Part shown: positions 1-8,040 of the stretch, piece after piece
Numbering within the stretch: the first letter of the stretch is position 1
Layout: each line of letters starts with the position of its first letter
Source of the DNA: Sphingopyxis sp. 113P3
Lineage (GTDB): Bacteria > Pseudomonadota > Alphaproteobacteria > Sphingomonadales > Sphingomonadaceae
DNA length: 64,000 nt
Direction: 5' to 3'
NCBI RefSeq assembly: GCF_001278035.1
Contig: NZ_CP009452.1
Span: forward strand, 4,125,501-4,189,500
Notes under the pieces: model-generated
Seen by the model: only the letters and a program-made list of their open reading frames with translations
What the model was told of the DNA's origin: nothing
Database searches by the model: none
Translations under genes and position numbers: made by a program

Positions 1-1
1 T

Positions 2-109
2 GAAGTCGAGGGCGCGATCGATTCAGCCGCTCTGCGGCGCGAACTGATCCATATCCGCGGGATCGCCCATCTCACGATCGGGGTGCATGAACCCCGGCAA
101 AGCGCATGA
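2..109 (+). CDS. C-terminal end of an unidentified protein (partial)
   Basis: An open frame enters from the left edge and ends at TGA 107-109, giving about 35 residues that finish ...LTIGVHEPRQSA. Codon use looks coding and the stop overlaps a downstream ATG as ATGA (106-109). The ending loosely resembles the cytoplasmic tail of cation-diffusion-facilitator transporters, which would fit the His-rich ORF that follows, but the fragment is too short to assign. The family is inference; that it is a gene end is moderately likely. Confidence 0.4.
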   Translation, partial: EVEGAIDSAALRRELIHIRGIAHLTIGVHEPRQSA

Positions 110-192
110 GGTCGTCGGCAGGACAGTCGAAGGAAGCGCGATCCCTGGCGCTTCGCTTGTCAACTCTGGGGCGCGCAGTTACACGCGGACGC

Positions 193-600
193 ATGCCGAA
201 GCCGCGTTCCTCTCTGCCGGACCGTTTTATCCTGTCACTCTGCGCTTTGCTCATGGCGCTCTATGCGGCCACGATTCCTGCCAAGGCAGCGAATTAACTT
301 CAGCATGCGCCGTCCTTCATGATGGCGCACGATGATAAGGACGCCGCCGACGTCTCCGTCGATGTCATTCATGACAGTGTCGATCATCATGCCGTTCATC
401 ATGACGATGCGCCCGATGGCGACGAGGAACCGGGCGACCCCGCCTCGGGCGGCCACCATCATCATGGCGACAACGGCCCCAATCTGCTCGTTCCCCATGC
501 GGCAATGGCGCCGACGAATAGGTCGCCGCCGGAATCGCAGCGGCTCTCGCTGTTCTCTCCTTGTTCTCCCTCGCCGCTTTCCCGAGTTACCTTTCCGACG
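193..600 (+). pseudogene. His-rich periplasmic protein broken by an in-frame stop
   Basis: From ATG 193 the frame encodes a signal peptide (DRFILSLCALLMALYAAT, ending AKA-AN) and then meets TAA at 295-297. The same frame continues directly into a His/Asp-rich segment (about 319-480) with several HH pairs and an HHHH run, the composition of small periplasmic metal-binding proteins. An intact His-rich secreted protein lies at 49290-49640, beside czcCBA. I read this as one gene split by a nonsense change. The 3' end is uncertain because the frame stays open into the convergent esterase. A sequencing error at 295 is possible. The remainder of the stretch up to 744 shows no other convincing gene. 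Confidence 0.45.
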
Positions 601-744
601 CATGGCCGAACGCGAGCTATAGCCCGGCTGGAAAGCGTCGCCTGCATTAAGCTCATCGAAGACTACCTCATCCGGACGCCCCCTAAAGGTAGCGTTGGCC
701 GAACTGAGACGGCCCGGTTTGAGTCTCGGACCGCGAAAAGCGGA

Positions 745-1389
745 CTAGCGAGCGAAGGCCTCCGCCACGAAATCGCGGCCGAGGCGAAGTCCGACTGGAT
801 CGACGGTATGCGCCACGCCGTAGGAGACGTGCGTCGTGACGTCGACGCCGAGACGCTTGAGCTCGCTCTCCGACATGTGCAGCGCGGCGATCGGAACCAC
901 GGGATCGGCTGTGCCATGCACCAATAGAACGGGCGGCTTTGGGAGTTCTCCGTGGCTCAACCCGAGCGTCCCTGCCAACATGCCGGAATAGCCCACGACG
1001 GCAGCCACCGCCCGCGGTCGCCGCAGCGCGACATGCAGTGCCATCATCGTCCCTTGGCTGAAGCCGACGATGGCGAGGTCGGCCTCGCTCAGGCCATATT
1101 GCGCGAGCTTGCGGTCGATGAAGGCGTCGATCGCCGGTGCGGCCGAGGCGGCGCCCGCAGCGAGGACGGACGGCGCGAAGCCGGAAAGCCCCCACCATTG
1201 ATAGCCCGCCCCCATCGTGCCGCAGCGCTGCGGCGCGTGCGGGGCAAGAAACAAGGTGTCGGGCAGAGCCTCTTGCCACTGCGGCGCCAGCGAGATCATG
1301 TCCGTCCCGCTCGACCCGAAGCCGTGCAGCAGCAGGACGAGCTTCTTCGGGGCGCCCCCCGACCGGGGCTGCAAACTTGCTCCATTCAC
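745..1389 (-). CDS. Alpha/beta-hydrolase, phospholipase/carboxylesterase family
   Basis: This 214-residue protein matches the usual length of the dienelactone-hydrolase-like carboxylesterases (YpfH/EstB group), cytosolic enzymes that cleave short acyl or acyl-thioester bonds. The N-terminal LLLHGFGSSG carries the oxyanion-hole HGFG, GFSQGTMMA is the nucleophile elbow with the catalytic Ser, VHGTADPVVP carries the Asp, and SYGVAHTVD carries the His. The GTG at 1389 is preferred: it starts just ahead of the first beta strand, while the longer frame adds a low-complexity leader. It stands alone and converges on the broken His-rich ORF. The substrate cannot be told from sequence. Confidence 0.8.
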   Translation of the reverse strand: MNGASLQPRSGGAPKKLVLLLHGFGSSGTDMISLAPQWQEALPDTLFLAPHAPQRCGTMGAGYQWWGLSGFAPSVLAAGAASAAPAIDAFIDRKLAQYGLSEADLAIVGFSQGTMMALHVALRRPRAVAAVVGYSGMLAGTLGLSHGELPKPPVLLVHGTADPVVPIAALHMSESELKRLGVDVTTHVSYGVAHTVDPVGLRLGRDFVAEAFAR

Positions 1390-1498
1390 GATCTTCAAAG
1401 CTCTGCCTCTTTCATGTCTGCCCAAAGCTATTTGGGCATGGGCAGCCAACCCGGCAACCACGCCACCCGAAAGCGAGCTTTTATGATATTGTCCCGGA

Positions 1499-1828
1499 AT
1501 GAAGACTGGCCTGGAACGAGTCGCCCGTGCGCTTTGCGAGCTGGATGCCAACCCACCCGACGCGACGATGGACGGCAAGCCGCTTTGGCAGGATTATCTA
1601 CCCGAGGCTTGGGCTGCAATCATGGCGGTGCGCGAACCAGACCCCGCTATGATCGGCGCTGGCACCCGTAGAGCGGCCGAGGGCATGGGCGATGACATCG
1701 GCGGGATTTATCGCGCCATGATCGATGCCGCGATGGAGGGACAACCCAACGCGCCGCCGAGCGGAGCGGAGCGTAGCGGCGCCGTCACTTGCGGCCGGTG
1801 CACGAACCGCTCCGCGGATTGGCGTTAG
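1499..1828 (+). CDS. Small conserved hypothetical protein, C-terminus possibly altered
   Basis: A 109-residue soluble protein of unknown function. Residues 1-80 look like a small protein common in sphingomonad genomes, with LERVARALCELDANPPD, a WQDYLPEAWAA helix and a closing AMIDAAMEG. I would expect a natural stop near residue 82. Here the frame runs on through about 27 residues rich in Pro, Ser and Arg, close to where the IS91-type element begins, so the tail may be read into insertion-sequence DNA. No catalytic motif or signal peptide is seen. Confidence 0.5.
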   Translation: MKTGLERVARALCELDANPPDATMDGKPLWQDYLPEAWAAIMAVREPDPAMIGAGTRRAAEGMGDDIGGIYRAMIDAAMEGQPNAPPSGAERSGAVTCGRCTNRSADWR

Positions 1829-1923
1829 CCTCGATGTAAAGCGCCCCAGCGAGCGTCACGCCTGATTGAACGCGGGCTGCCGCAGGCAGACCCTTTCGGC
1901 TCCTTCAACAGAGGAGTCGAACG

Positions 1924-2832
1924 ATGAACGAGCTTATCCAGATTGGCCCGATCAGCCCGCTGCGCCAGCGGCTGATCGACGATATGACCATGCGCCGCTT
2001 CTCGAAGGAGACGCAACGCAACTATCTTCGCGACGTCGGGCGGTTCGCGACCTGGCTCGGGCGCTCGCCGCATACCGCGAGCGCCGAGGATATCCGGCAG
2101 TTCCAGATCGAGCAGCAACAGGCGGGCGTCCCCGCACCAACGATGAACAGCATCGTCGGCGCGCTGAGGTTCTTCTTCACGCATACCCTCGATCGCCCCG
2201 ATATCGCGCGTAAGCTGATCCGCACCAGGCAGGTTCGCAAGATCCCGGTCGTTCTGACCATGGCCGAGGTGAAGCGGCTGCTCGATGCCACGCGCTGCCT
2301 CAAGCATCAGGCTGCGCTGTCGGTCGCCTATGGCGCGGGGCTGCGCGTCGCCGAGGTATCGGCGCTGAAGGTCACCGATATCGACAGCAAGCGGATGCTG
2401 CTGCGGATCGAGCGCGGCAAGGGCGAGCGGTACCGCAACGCGATGCTGCCCGAAGGCCTGCTCCTGCTGCTGCGCGACTGGTGGCGCGCCGGACGACAGC
2501 AGGGCGTGCTGTTTCCCGAAGGCTGGCTCTTCCCCGGACAGAGCGCCTCGGTCCCGATCAGCACCCGCCAGCTCTACCGGGTTGTCGTCGAAGCCGCGGA
2601 GGCCGCCGATATCGACAAGCGCGTCGGACCGCACACCTTGCGCCACAGCTTCGCCACCCACCTGCTCGAGGATGGCGTCGATATCCGCGTCATCCAGGCG
2701 CTGCTCGGTCACGCCAAGCTAAACACCACCGCCTTCTACACGCAGGTTGCCACCAAGACCGTTCGCTCGATCGTCAGCCCGCTCGACAGGCTCGCGCTCG
2801 CATCGCCGAGCGAAGAGGCGCCCGACGGCTGA
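1924..2832 (+). CDS. Tyrosine recombinase of the IS91-type element
   Basis: A 302-residue phage-integrase-family protein. It has an N-terminal SAM-like core-binding domain (residues about 15-100, with RNYLRDVGRFATWLGRS) and a C-terminal catalytic domain. Visible catalytic residues are the Arg in AYGAGLRVAEVSAL, the HTLRHSFATH box and the Tyr nucleophile in NTTAFYTQV after LLGHAK. Such recombinases often accompany IS91 transposases, where their contribution is unclear. The ATG at 1924 follows an AGAGGAG-like ribosome site. The gene is complete and probably cotranscribed with the transposase. Confidence 0.88.
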   Translation: MNELIQIGPISPLRQRLIDDMTMRRFSKETQRNYLRDVGRFATWLGRSPHTASAEDIRQFQIEQQQAGVPAPTMNSIVGALRFFFTHTLDRPDIARKLIRTRQVRKIPVVLTMAEVKRLLDATRCLKHQAALSVAYGAGLRVAEVSALKVTDIDSKRMLLRIERGKGERYRNAMLPEGLLLLLRDWWRAGRQQGVLFPEGWLFPGQSASVPISTRQLYRVVVEAAEAADIDKRVGPHTLRHSFATHLLEDGVDIRVIQALLGHAKLNTTAFYTQVATKTVRSIVSPLDRLALASPSEEAPDG

Positions 2833-2837
2833 GGCCG

Positions 2838-4028
2838 ATGCGCGCCTCACTCGAGGTTGCCGACATCTTCCGCGATGCTGGACCTGCCTATCGCGCTGCC
2901 CATGCCGGGCATCTGAGCCTGCACCAGCTCAAGATCATGTCGGCGATCGAACATTGCCGCACCGCCGCGCTCGGCGGGCACGTCGAAGCCTGTCCCGACT
3001 GCGGGCACTGGCGGATCGCCTATAACAGCTGCCGCAACCGCCACTGCCCTAAGTGCCAGGGCGTCGCGGCGCGCAGCTGGCTCGAGGCCCGCGAGGCTGA
3101 TCTGCTCCCGGTCGGCTATTTCCATGTCGTGTTCACCCTGCCTGCCGAGGTCGCCGCGATCGCCTATTACAACAAGGCGCTCGTCTATGACCTGCTGTTC
3201 AAGGCGGCGGCCGATACGATGCTGACCATCGCCGCCGACCCGAAGCACCTCGGCGCCCGGATCGGCATCACCGCCGTCCTCCATACCTGGGGCTCAGCGC
3301 TCACCCATCATCCCCACATCCACATGATCGTGCCGGGCGGCGGCATCTCGCGCGATGGGACACGCTGGATATCAGCACGCCCGGCCTTCCTGCTGCCGGT
3401 CCGCGTGCTCGGCGCCCTGTTCCGCCGGCTGTTCCTGACCCGCCTTCGCGCGCTGCACGATGCCGGCAAGCTCGCCTTCTTTGGCAGCATTACGCATCTC
3501 GCCGAACGACGCGCATTCCTGCGGCACCTCTCGCCGGTCCGCAAAAAGCGCTGGGTCGTTTATGCCAAGGCCCCGTTCGCCGGGCCCGAGGCCGTGCTCG
3601 CTTACCTCGCGCGCTACACCCATCGGGTCGCCATCTCGAACAGCCGGCTCCTCCGGTTCGACGAGGCCGGGGTCACTTTCCGCTACAAGGACTACCGCAA
3701 GGCCGGTGCCGGACGGCAGCAGGTCATGACCCTCGGCGCGGACGAGTTCATCCGCCGCTTCCTCCTCCACGCCCTGCCGCGCGGGTTCCACCGCATCCGT
3801 CACTATGGCCTGCTCGCCAGCGCACACCGCAAGGATCATCTCGAACGCGCCCGCCGCCTGCTCAACGTCGCACCTTCGCCGACCGAGGAACCGACCGACG
3901 ATGCAGAGCCCCGACCGACCTGTCCGTGCTGCGGCGGTACGATGATCATCATCGAGGTCTTCGAGCGCCGCTATCAGCCTCGCGCGCCGCCCCAGCCGGC
4001 GGCCTCATCCGAGACACCTGCGCCGTGA
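2838..4028 (+). CDS. IS91-family transposase (HUH, zinc-binding N-terminus)
   Basis: A 396-residue transposase. Residues about 40-75 carry a Cys-rich zinc-binding region (EACPDCGHW... CRNRHCPKCQG). The HUH motif appears as HHPHIHMI near residue 157, and the catalytic Tyr lies in AVLAYLARYTHRVAIS. A second pair, CPCCGG, sits near the C-terminus. The family nicks one strand and transfers it by a rolling-circle-like mechanism. The ATG at 2838 is preferred because homologous sequence begins there; the longer open frame overlaps the recombinase gene. It appears intact, so the element could be active. Confidence 0.9.
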   Translation: MRASLEVADIFRDAGPAYRAAHAGHLSLHQLKIMSAIEHCRTAALGGHVEACPDCGHWRIAYNSCRNRHCPKCQGVAARSWLEAREADLLPVGYFHVVFTLPAEVAAIAYYNKALVYDLLFKAAADTMLTIAADPKHLGARIGITAVLHTWGSALTHHPHIHMIVPGGGISRDGTRWISARPAFLLPVRVLGALFRRLFLTRLRALHDAGKLAFFGSITHLAERRAFLRHLSPVRKKRWVVYAKAPFAGPEAVLAYLARYTHRVAISNSRLLRFDEAGVTFRYKDYRKAGAGRQQVMTLGADEFIRRFLLHALPRGFHRIRHYGLLASAHRKDHLERARRLLNVAPSPTEEPTDDAEPRPTCPCCGGTMIIIEVFERRYQPRAPPQPAASSETPAP

Positions 4029-4136
4029 TCCGGCACGGCCTCGCGCAGACACGATCCAGGGCAGACCCGCGCCTGGAAGTGGATCCGCTCGCGCCGGCGC
4101 TGCCCAAAAGCAGACGCCGGAACCGCAAAATCGGCC

Positions 4137-4205
4137 CGTCCGCTTTTCCACGTCCGCTTTTGCGACCCATATCCAGACGGTCCGCTATCGTGCACGTCCG
4201 CTTTT
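4137..4205 (+). repeat. Three 11-bp direct repeats (CGTCCGCTTTT) at the IS91-type right end
   Basis: CGTCCGCTTTT occurs exactly at 4137-4147, 4151-4161 and 4195-4205, with a degenerate relative (GGTCCGCTATC) near 4179. They lie 110-180 bp after the transposase stop. Their role is unknown; the location suggests transposase binding sites or an end signal. Confidence 0.7.
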
Positions 4206-4297
4206 CGGCAGCACCTGGCTTCCCCACAATCAGACCAAAACAGCTTTCCCCATAGCTTAGCTCATGACCACCGCGGTTCGGGCATCGAAGACTTTCC

Positions 4298-4313
4298 GAC
4301 GCCTAGCGGCGTC
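4298..4313. other. Perfect hairpin, candidate IS91-type terminal structure
   Basis: GACGCC-TAGC-GGCGTC forms a 6-bp perfect stem with a 4-base loop. IS91-type ends carry short palindromes near their cleavage sites, so this may mark the element's right limit. There is no T-run, so an intrinsic terminator is less likely. Confidence 0.4.
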
Positions 4314-4420
4314 CGAAACTCTCAACGGTTGGAGACAGTCTGATTCTCGGAGTAAAGCTTGAATAGCGGACGCTAACTAACGAATTGAACCCAACGCACA
4401 CCAACGCATACTCGCCCACC

Positions 4421-5047
4421 CTAGGCCCCGTCGGGCCGGGAGTCGACGAGCCGCATGAAGGTCTCATCCGCTTTCGGCGGGGACAGCATCGGCTTCCTGC
4501 GGCCGGAGAAGCGGTCAGGCTCGCGCTCTTCACCCGCCTGAGTGCGGTGCAGGAATATCTGGCAGATCGGCATGCCGGGATAGATTTCCAAAGGGACCTC
4601 GCCGACATTGGCAAGCTCGAGGGTCAGGCAACCGGAAAACTGCGGATGGATGCCAGCCGCCGTTTCGATCACCAGACCGTGGCGGCCCAGCGAGGATTTT
4701 CCGGTGACATAGCCCGACAGGCTCGCAGGCAAGCGCAGCCATTCGAGCGTCACTCCCAGCACGAAACGTCCGGGGTGCAGAACATAGTTCGACCCGAAGG
4801 GCACAAAATGTTGCTTGGTTCGCGACGTTTCCGATGGTTCGTCAGAGTCGCGCGGAATGCGGCCGACGAGTGAGACTGACGGCGTGCGGGTTTGCTTGAA
4901 CGAACGAAACCACCGGCCGAGGCGCAAATCAATCGAGGTTTCACCCTTGCGAAGGAGCTCGTCGCGCTCAGGCCAGGGCACGACGGTCAGCCGCTCCTCT
5001 TTGGTCTGATGTTCAAGAGCCCCGACGATCTCGGCAGCGCTAAGCAT
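4421..5047 (-). CDS. dCTP-deaminase-like protein
   Basis: A 208-residue protein of the dCTP deaminase/dUTPase trimeric fold. TSIDLRLG (residues 38-44) matches the early beta-strand signature, GKSSLGRHGL (117-125) the phosphate-binding motif, and HPQFSGCLTLELANVG (134-149) the active-site region, with Glu144 at the place of the deaminase catalytic Glu. Housekeeping Dcd makes dUTP from dCTP for dTMP synthesis. Dcd relatives in defence islands instead deplete dCTP during phage infection, and this one sits in an accessory operon with a regulator and proteases. It starts inside the end of the upstream gene (ATGCTTAG overlap, 5040-5047), so it is translationally coupled. The defence role is inference. 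Confidence 0.8.
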   Translation of the reverse strand: MLSAAEIVGALEHQTKEERLTVVPWPERDELLRKGETSIDLRLGRWFRSFKQTRTPSVSLVGRIPRDSDEPSETSRTKQHFVPFGSNYVLHPGRFVLGVTLEWLRLPASLSGYVTGKSSLGRHGLVIETAAGIHPQFSGCLTLELANVGEVPLEIYPGMPICQIFLHRTQAGEEREPDRFSGRRKPMLSPPKADETFMRLVDSRPDGA

Positions 5048-6290
5048 GGGCTTCGACCCTCAGCTTGAATTCGGACACTTCGACCGACTTGAGCATCAGC
5101 TCGTTCAGGATCTTGTATTCGGCAATGTCCTGATCGAGCGACAGACCGCCACGCTCGCGCAGCAGGAGCCAGCCCGCGGTCACGATTTCAGGCAAGGTTG
5201 CACCCTCGCCATCCGGAACATGCTGTCGCAGCGATGCCAGCACGCGATCGGTTGCATCGGCCGTCGGCGGAGTGATGCCGTGATCTGCCAGAATATTGAA
5301 CGTGATCGCGCGCAGGGCCGGATAGATTTTTGCAACCGCCGCATCGGCAAGCCTGATCACCGCACCGTCGGCGAACTTCAGCGGGATCGAGTCCCCCCAA
5401 GCCTCGAAAAGATCGGCTTCCGGAGCGATCCCTAGCTTTTCCGCCGCCTCGATGAGATAGCGCACCCGATCGAGACTCGACGGATAATAAGCGGAACGCA
5501 TGCCCCATCCCGGTGCGAGAAAGTATTCATAGGCGTAGAGAAAGGACCGGCCGAAAATGAACAGGCCGAATAGGTCGCAGAAGATTTCTTCGAGCTGCTT
5601 GATAGCTGACCGCAGCACCGCGTCGCGCAGCTTCGCGAGCGCGACGCCGTCAACGCCGAGCTCGTTGGAAACTAAACTTGTTTCGGCAGGCATATCGTCG
5701 AGCGTCTGGGCGATCGCAGCCACTAGATCCGCCATGAGCTGGTCCTTGAGCTGCTTGCTCCGCCACGCCGAGTGACCGATCTCATGGCCAGCGAGAGGAA
5801 CGATCAGGACATTGTCCGATTCCGGTGCCGGACCACCGACGAGCGCGAAGCCGGGCAGCCAGTCGAGGGTCATAGGGTAAGTGAAGGGGACGAACTTCCA
5901 TTCGGATGACATGATCAAGCGTGCGTCAGGGCTGACCGCCGTTTCGACGAGGCGCTTGAGCGGAAAGTGCATCTCGAACGCGTTGCGCACGTTCGTAGAG
6001 CGCAAAATGAAGCCGAGGATATCGGTGTATCGCGATACCATGAGGCTGGTTTGCGCACATGCCTCGTTGACGCTAGCCTCGCTCGCTTCAGGCGTCAACC
6101 GCTCCAGCACTTCGCGAAGCTCGAGCGAATATCCCTTGATGAAAGTTAGGGCATCCTTGCCGTCCAAATGGGCGAAATCGGATGTACCCAACTCCGCGAT
6201 CTGATCGATGAAGGCCCTCAGTCTACGACGGGCGGATGCCAGCCGAAGTGTCTTCGCTGAGGGGAGACCGCTCGTGGATGTCAAAGCCAT
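5040..6290 (-). CDS. Putative HExxH zinc metalloprotease
   Basis: A 416-residue soluble protein with HEIGH at residues 169-173 and LEEIFCDLFGL at 233-243. The second segment supplies a Glu ligand followed four residues later by Asp, the ExxxD arrangement of gluzincin peptidases. The regions before and after are mostly helical and match no family I recognise. There is no signal peptide, so it should act in the cytosol. It overlaps both neighbours: its start lies inside the end of the upstream small gene and its end overlaps the dCTP-deaminase-like gene. A GGGAGA site precedes ATG 6290. Substrate and specificity are unknown. Confidence 0.6.
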   Translation of the reverse strand: MALTSTSGLPSAKTLRLASARRRLRAFIDQIAELGTSDFAHLDGKDALTFIKGYSLELREVLERLTPEASEASVNEACAQTSLMVSRYTDILGFILRSTNVRNAFEMHFPLKRLVETAVSPDARLIMSSEWKFVPFTYPMTLDWLPGFALVGGPAPESDNVLIVPLAGHEIGHSAWRSKQLKDQLMADLVAAIAQTLDDMPAETSLVSNELGVDGVALAKLRDAVLRSAIKQLEEIFCDLFGLFIFGRSFLYAYEYFLAPGWGMRSAYYPSSLDRVRYLIEAAEKLGIAPEADLFEAWGDSIPLKFADGAVIRLADAAVAKIYPALRAITFNILADHGITPPTADATDRVLASLRQHVPDGEGATLPEIVTAGWLLLRERGGLSLDQDIAEYKILNELMLKSVEVSEFKLRVEAHA

Positions 6291-6681
6291 CTTCTCCCGC
6301 CAGTTCCTGGATCAGCTCTTGATGCAGCGCTATGCAGACCGGCAGGAGCGATGCGGCTGCATCGACTTGGCCTTGGGCGACCGCGCTCAGCTGCTGGCTG
6401 ACCGTCTTCATATATTCCTGGATATTCTCGACTTCGCCGTCGGGTGCGCTCGAGGCCATGCGGTACAGTCGCTCGAACGACTCATAATAGCCGGGTTCGA
6501 CGAAGCGGAACTGGAGGGTGCAGGCGCTCGGCTCCGAATTCTGTCGGAGTGCGGTCGCGAGGTTGGTGAAGACGTCGGGGTTGCTGTCCAGCCCGGCATT
6601 CATCCGCTCAAGCTCGACGATCGATCGCAGGGCCAGATTGGAGAGACTATATTTCGAAAAGGATACAAGGCTTTGCTGCAT
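6223..6681 (-). CDS. Unknown protein in the deaminase/protease operon
   Basis: About 152 residues from ATG 6681, beginning MQQSLVSFSKYSLSNL. I do not recognise a family. It is predominantly helical, has no signal peptide, membrane segment or clear metal motif, and ends in a charged tail. Alternative starts exist at ATG 6720 and GTG 6735; 6681 is chosen because the sequence from there looks best folded. Its last 68 bases overlap the start of the HExxH protein in another frame, suggesting coupled expression and perhaps a physical partnership, which is inference. Confidence 0.5.
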   Translation of the reverse strand: MQQSLVSFSKYSLSNLALRSIVELERMNAGLDSNPDVFTNLATALRQNSEPSACTLQFRFVEPGYYESFERLYRMASSAPDGEVENIQEYMKTVSQQLSAVAQGQVDAAASLLPVCIALHQELIQELAGEDGFDIHERSPLSEDTSAGIRPS

Positions 6682-6762
6682 GACCGAGGAGCCCCTTTCT
6701 CCAGTTGGTCGGCCTACCATGCTCTGATCTCGCACGACCGTTCTTACAGCATAGTAAATGAC

Positions 6763-7113
6763 TCAAACTGAGTCAAATTGACTTAGATCCATACTGACGG
6801 CTAGCCAGCGTTCGGCAAGTTCCGCGCGGAATATTATTGCCGCGGCGCGGCTTGGTTTCAGATCACGCGCGATCGCATGCGCCTTGAACGCTGCCTTGGT
6901 TTCGGGATCGGACTGATGCGCGACGATTTTCTTCTTTCCTTGGCCGCCAAGGTCGCGGTCGTGGAGCGGTCGAAGCGCGGCAAGCCGCTCGCGTCTGAGT
7001 TCCCGGACAATCAACAGATTGGCAAGCGCCGTAACATCGAGCCGAAGTTCAGCGGCATATTGCTGGAACGCGCTCGCCTCATCGTCCGAAAGATAGCCGA
7101 GAATCTGTGCCAT
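6763..7113 (-). CDS. Small unknown protein downstream of the ImmA-type protease
   Basis: A 116-residue basic protein starting three bases after the upstream protease ends. It has two helical halves joined by a GGQGKKK linker. The first half (AELRLDVTALANLLIVRELRR) has a spacing reminiscent of ribbon-helix-helix DNA-binding proteins, but this is weak. No catalytic motif is seen. Position makes it a member of the XRE-ImmA operon. An 81-base gap separates it from the next gene, the longest in the operon. Confidence 0.5.
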   Translation of the reverse strand: MAQILGYLSDDEASAFQQYAAELRLDVTALANLLIVRELRRERLAALRPLHDRDLGGQGKKKIVAHQSDPETKAAFKAHAIARDLKPSRAAAIIFRAELAERWLAVSMDLSQFDSV

Positions 7114-7116
7114 GGC

Positions 7117-8040
7117 CTAGAAGAGCGAGAGGCTGTGCTGGGCCGGGAGATAGACCCGGCGCTGAAGCGTGGCAACGGAGTGCAGAAGCACGAGCGTCTG
7201 GTGGCGGCTTCGAAAGGATTCCGCGATGAATTCCTGACGTTCGCCATTGGCGTCGAGAAAGCTCACCGTCCGCGGGCGTGTCATCCGGCGATCGGGGATC
7301 AGCCGGGCGAAGGCTTCCCGCGAGCGGATTTCCCGCGGCCAGGCCATCGCGGGAAAGCGCGCTTCGAACGACGGCGACGCGACGACGCGACGCAGGCTGC
7401 TGACCGATTGCCCGAAGGCTTCCTCGATCGGCGGATTGAAGATCAGGACCGCGCAGACGCGGTCGCTCGCCATCACATATCGCCGGGCCGTGGCATAGAC
7501 CGAGGCGCCATAACGCTTCGCAAGCTGCAGCGGCGCCGCCATGCCGAACGTCAGGTCGCCTGCTTCCTCGGCGAAGATGTCCATCTGGAACAGGACTTCG
7601 GAGGCGAAGACATTGGCCTCGCGTTCGAACTGCGCCTTGATGAACGGATCGAGCGTCATCCGGCAATCTTCGAACAGGCCGAAGATGCTCTGCCATTCGA
7701 GCAGGGCGTGGCCGCCCTCGTGGAGTTTCAGGAAGGGAAGCTTGGCGTCCGGCGTTTCGGGGTCGATAAAGGCGATTCGCGACCGTGGGTCGAAAACACC
7801 CCATGCTTTCGACAGCGCAGTGAGCAGCGCCTTGCCGGCATTTTCCGCCTTGCGGCGAAGTTTCGCGAGATAGCCCTCGTCGATCGCCAGCGGGACCATT
7901 TCGATCCGGGCTGCGGCCATGATGTCGTCGACGGGCGTGGGAAAGATGCCGAGAGCGCCGCCGTCCCGCAAGGCGCGGTCGGCGGCGGCCCGGATGGCGA
8001 CGAGCTGTTCGTGCGAAACGCTACAGTCGTCTGCCAGCAT
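7117..8040 (-). CDS. ImmA/IrrE-family metallopeptidase
   Basis: A 307-residue cytosolic protein with HEGGH at 107-111 and a third ligand candidate in FEREANVFASEVL (138-150), the ImmA/IrrE signature (DUF955). In ICEBs1 and Deinococcus such proteases cleave a partner XRE repressor to release a stress or mobile-element programme. The XRE gene lies immediately upstream and overlaps by one base (TAATG at 8038-8042), fitting a repressor-protease pair. The C-terminal 120 residues form an extra domain that could sense a signal. The cleavage of the neighbouring XRE is inference. Confidence 0.85.
   Translation of the reverse strand: MLADDCSVSHEQLVAIRAAADRALRDGGALGIFPTPVDDIMAAARIEMVPLAIDEGYLAKLRRKAENAGKALLTALSKAWGVFDPRSRIAFIDPETPDAKLPFLKLHEGGHALLEWQSIFGLFEDCRMTLDPFIKAQFEREANVFASEVLFQMDIFAEEAGDLTFGMAAPLQLAKRYGASVYATARRYVMASDRVCAVLIFNPPIEEAFGQSVSSLRRVVASPSFEARFPAMAWPREIRSREAFARLIPDRRMTRPRTVSFLDANGERQEFIAESFRSRHQTLVLLHSVATLQRRVYLPAQHSLSLF

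Larger units (their letters stand above)
1830..4313 (+). mobile_element. IS91-family element with accessory tyrosine recombinase
   Basis: The unit contains a tyrosine recombinase followed after five bases by an HUH transposase, the arrangement of one IS91 subgroup. IS91 elements are thought to move by rolling-circle replication and lack long terminal inverted repeats, so the outer limits are estimates. The left limit lies after the gene at 1499-1828; the right limit is placed at the hairpin 4298-4313. The stretch 4029-4420 has no convincing gene; it holds three 11-bp direct repeats, the hairpin and some AT-richer sequence. Confidence 0.7.

Noticed and set aside
319..927. Single long plus-strand gene of about 200 codons
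   Set aside because: Its His-rich start is the continuation of the broken frame beginning at 193, and its last third is antisense to the esterase.
4137..4205. CRISPR-like repeats
   Set aside because: Only three 11-bp units with unequal spacing; no array structure or cas genes. No other CRISPR candidate was seen in the window.
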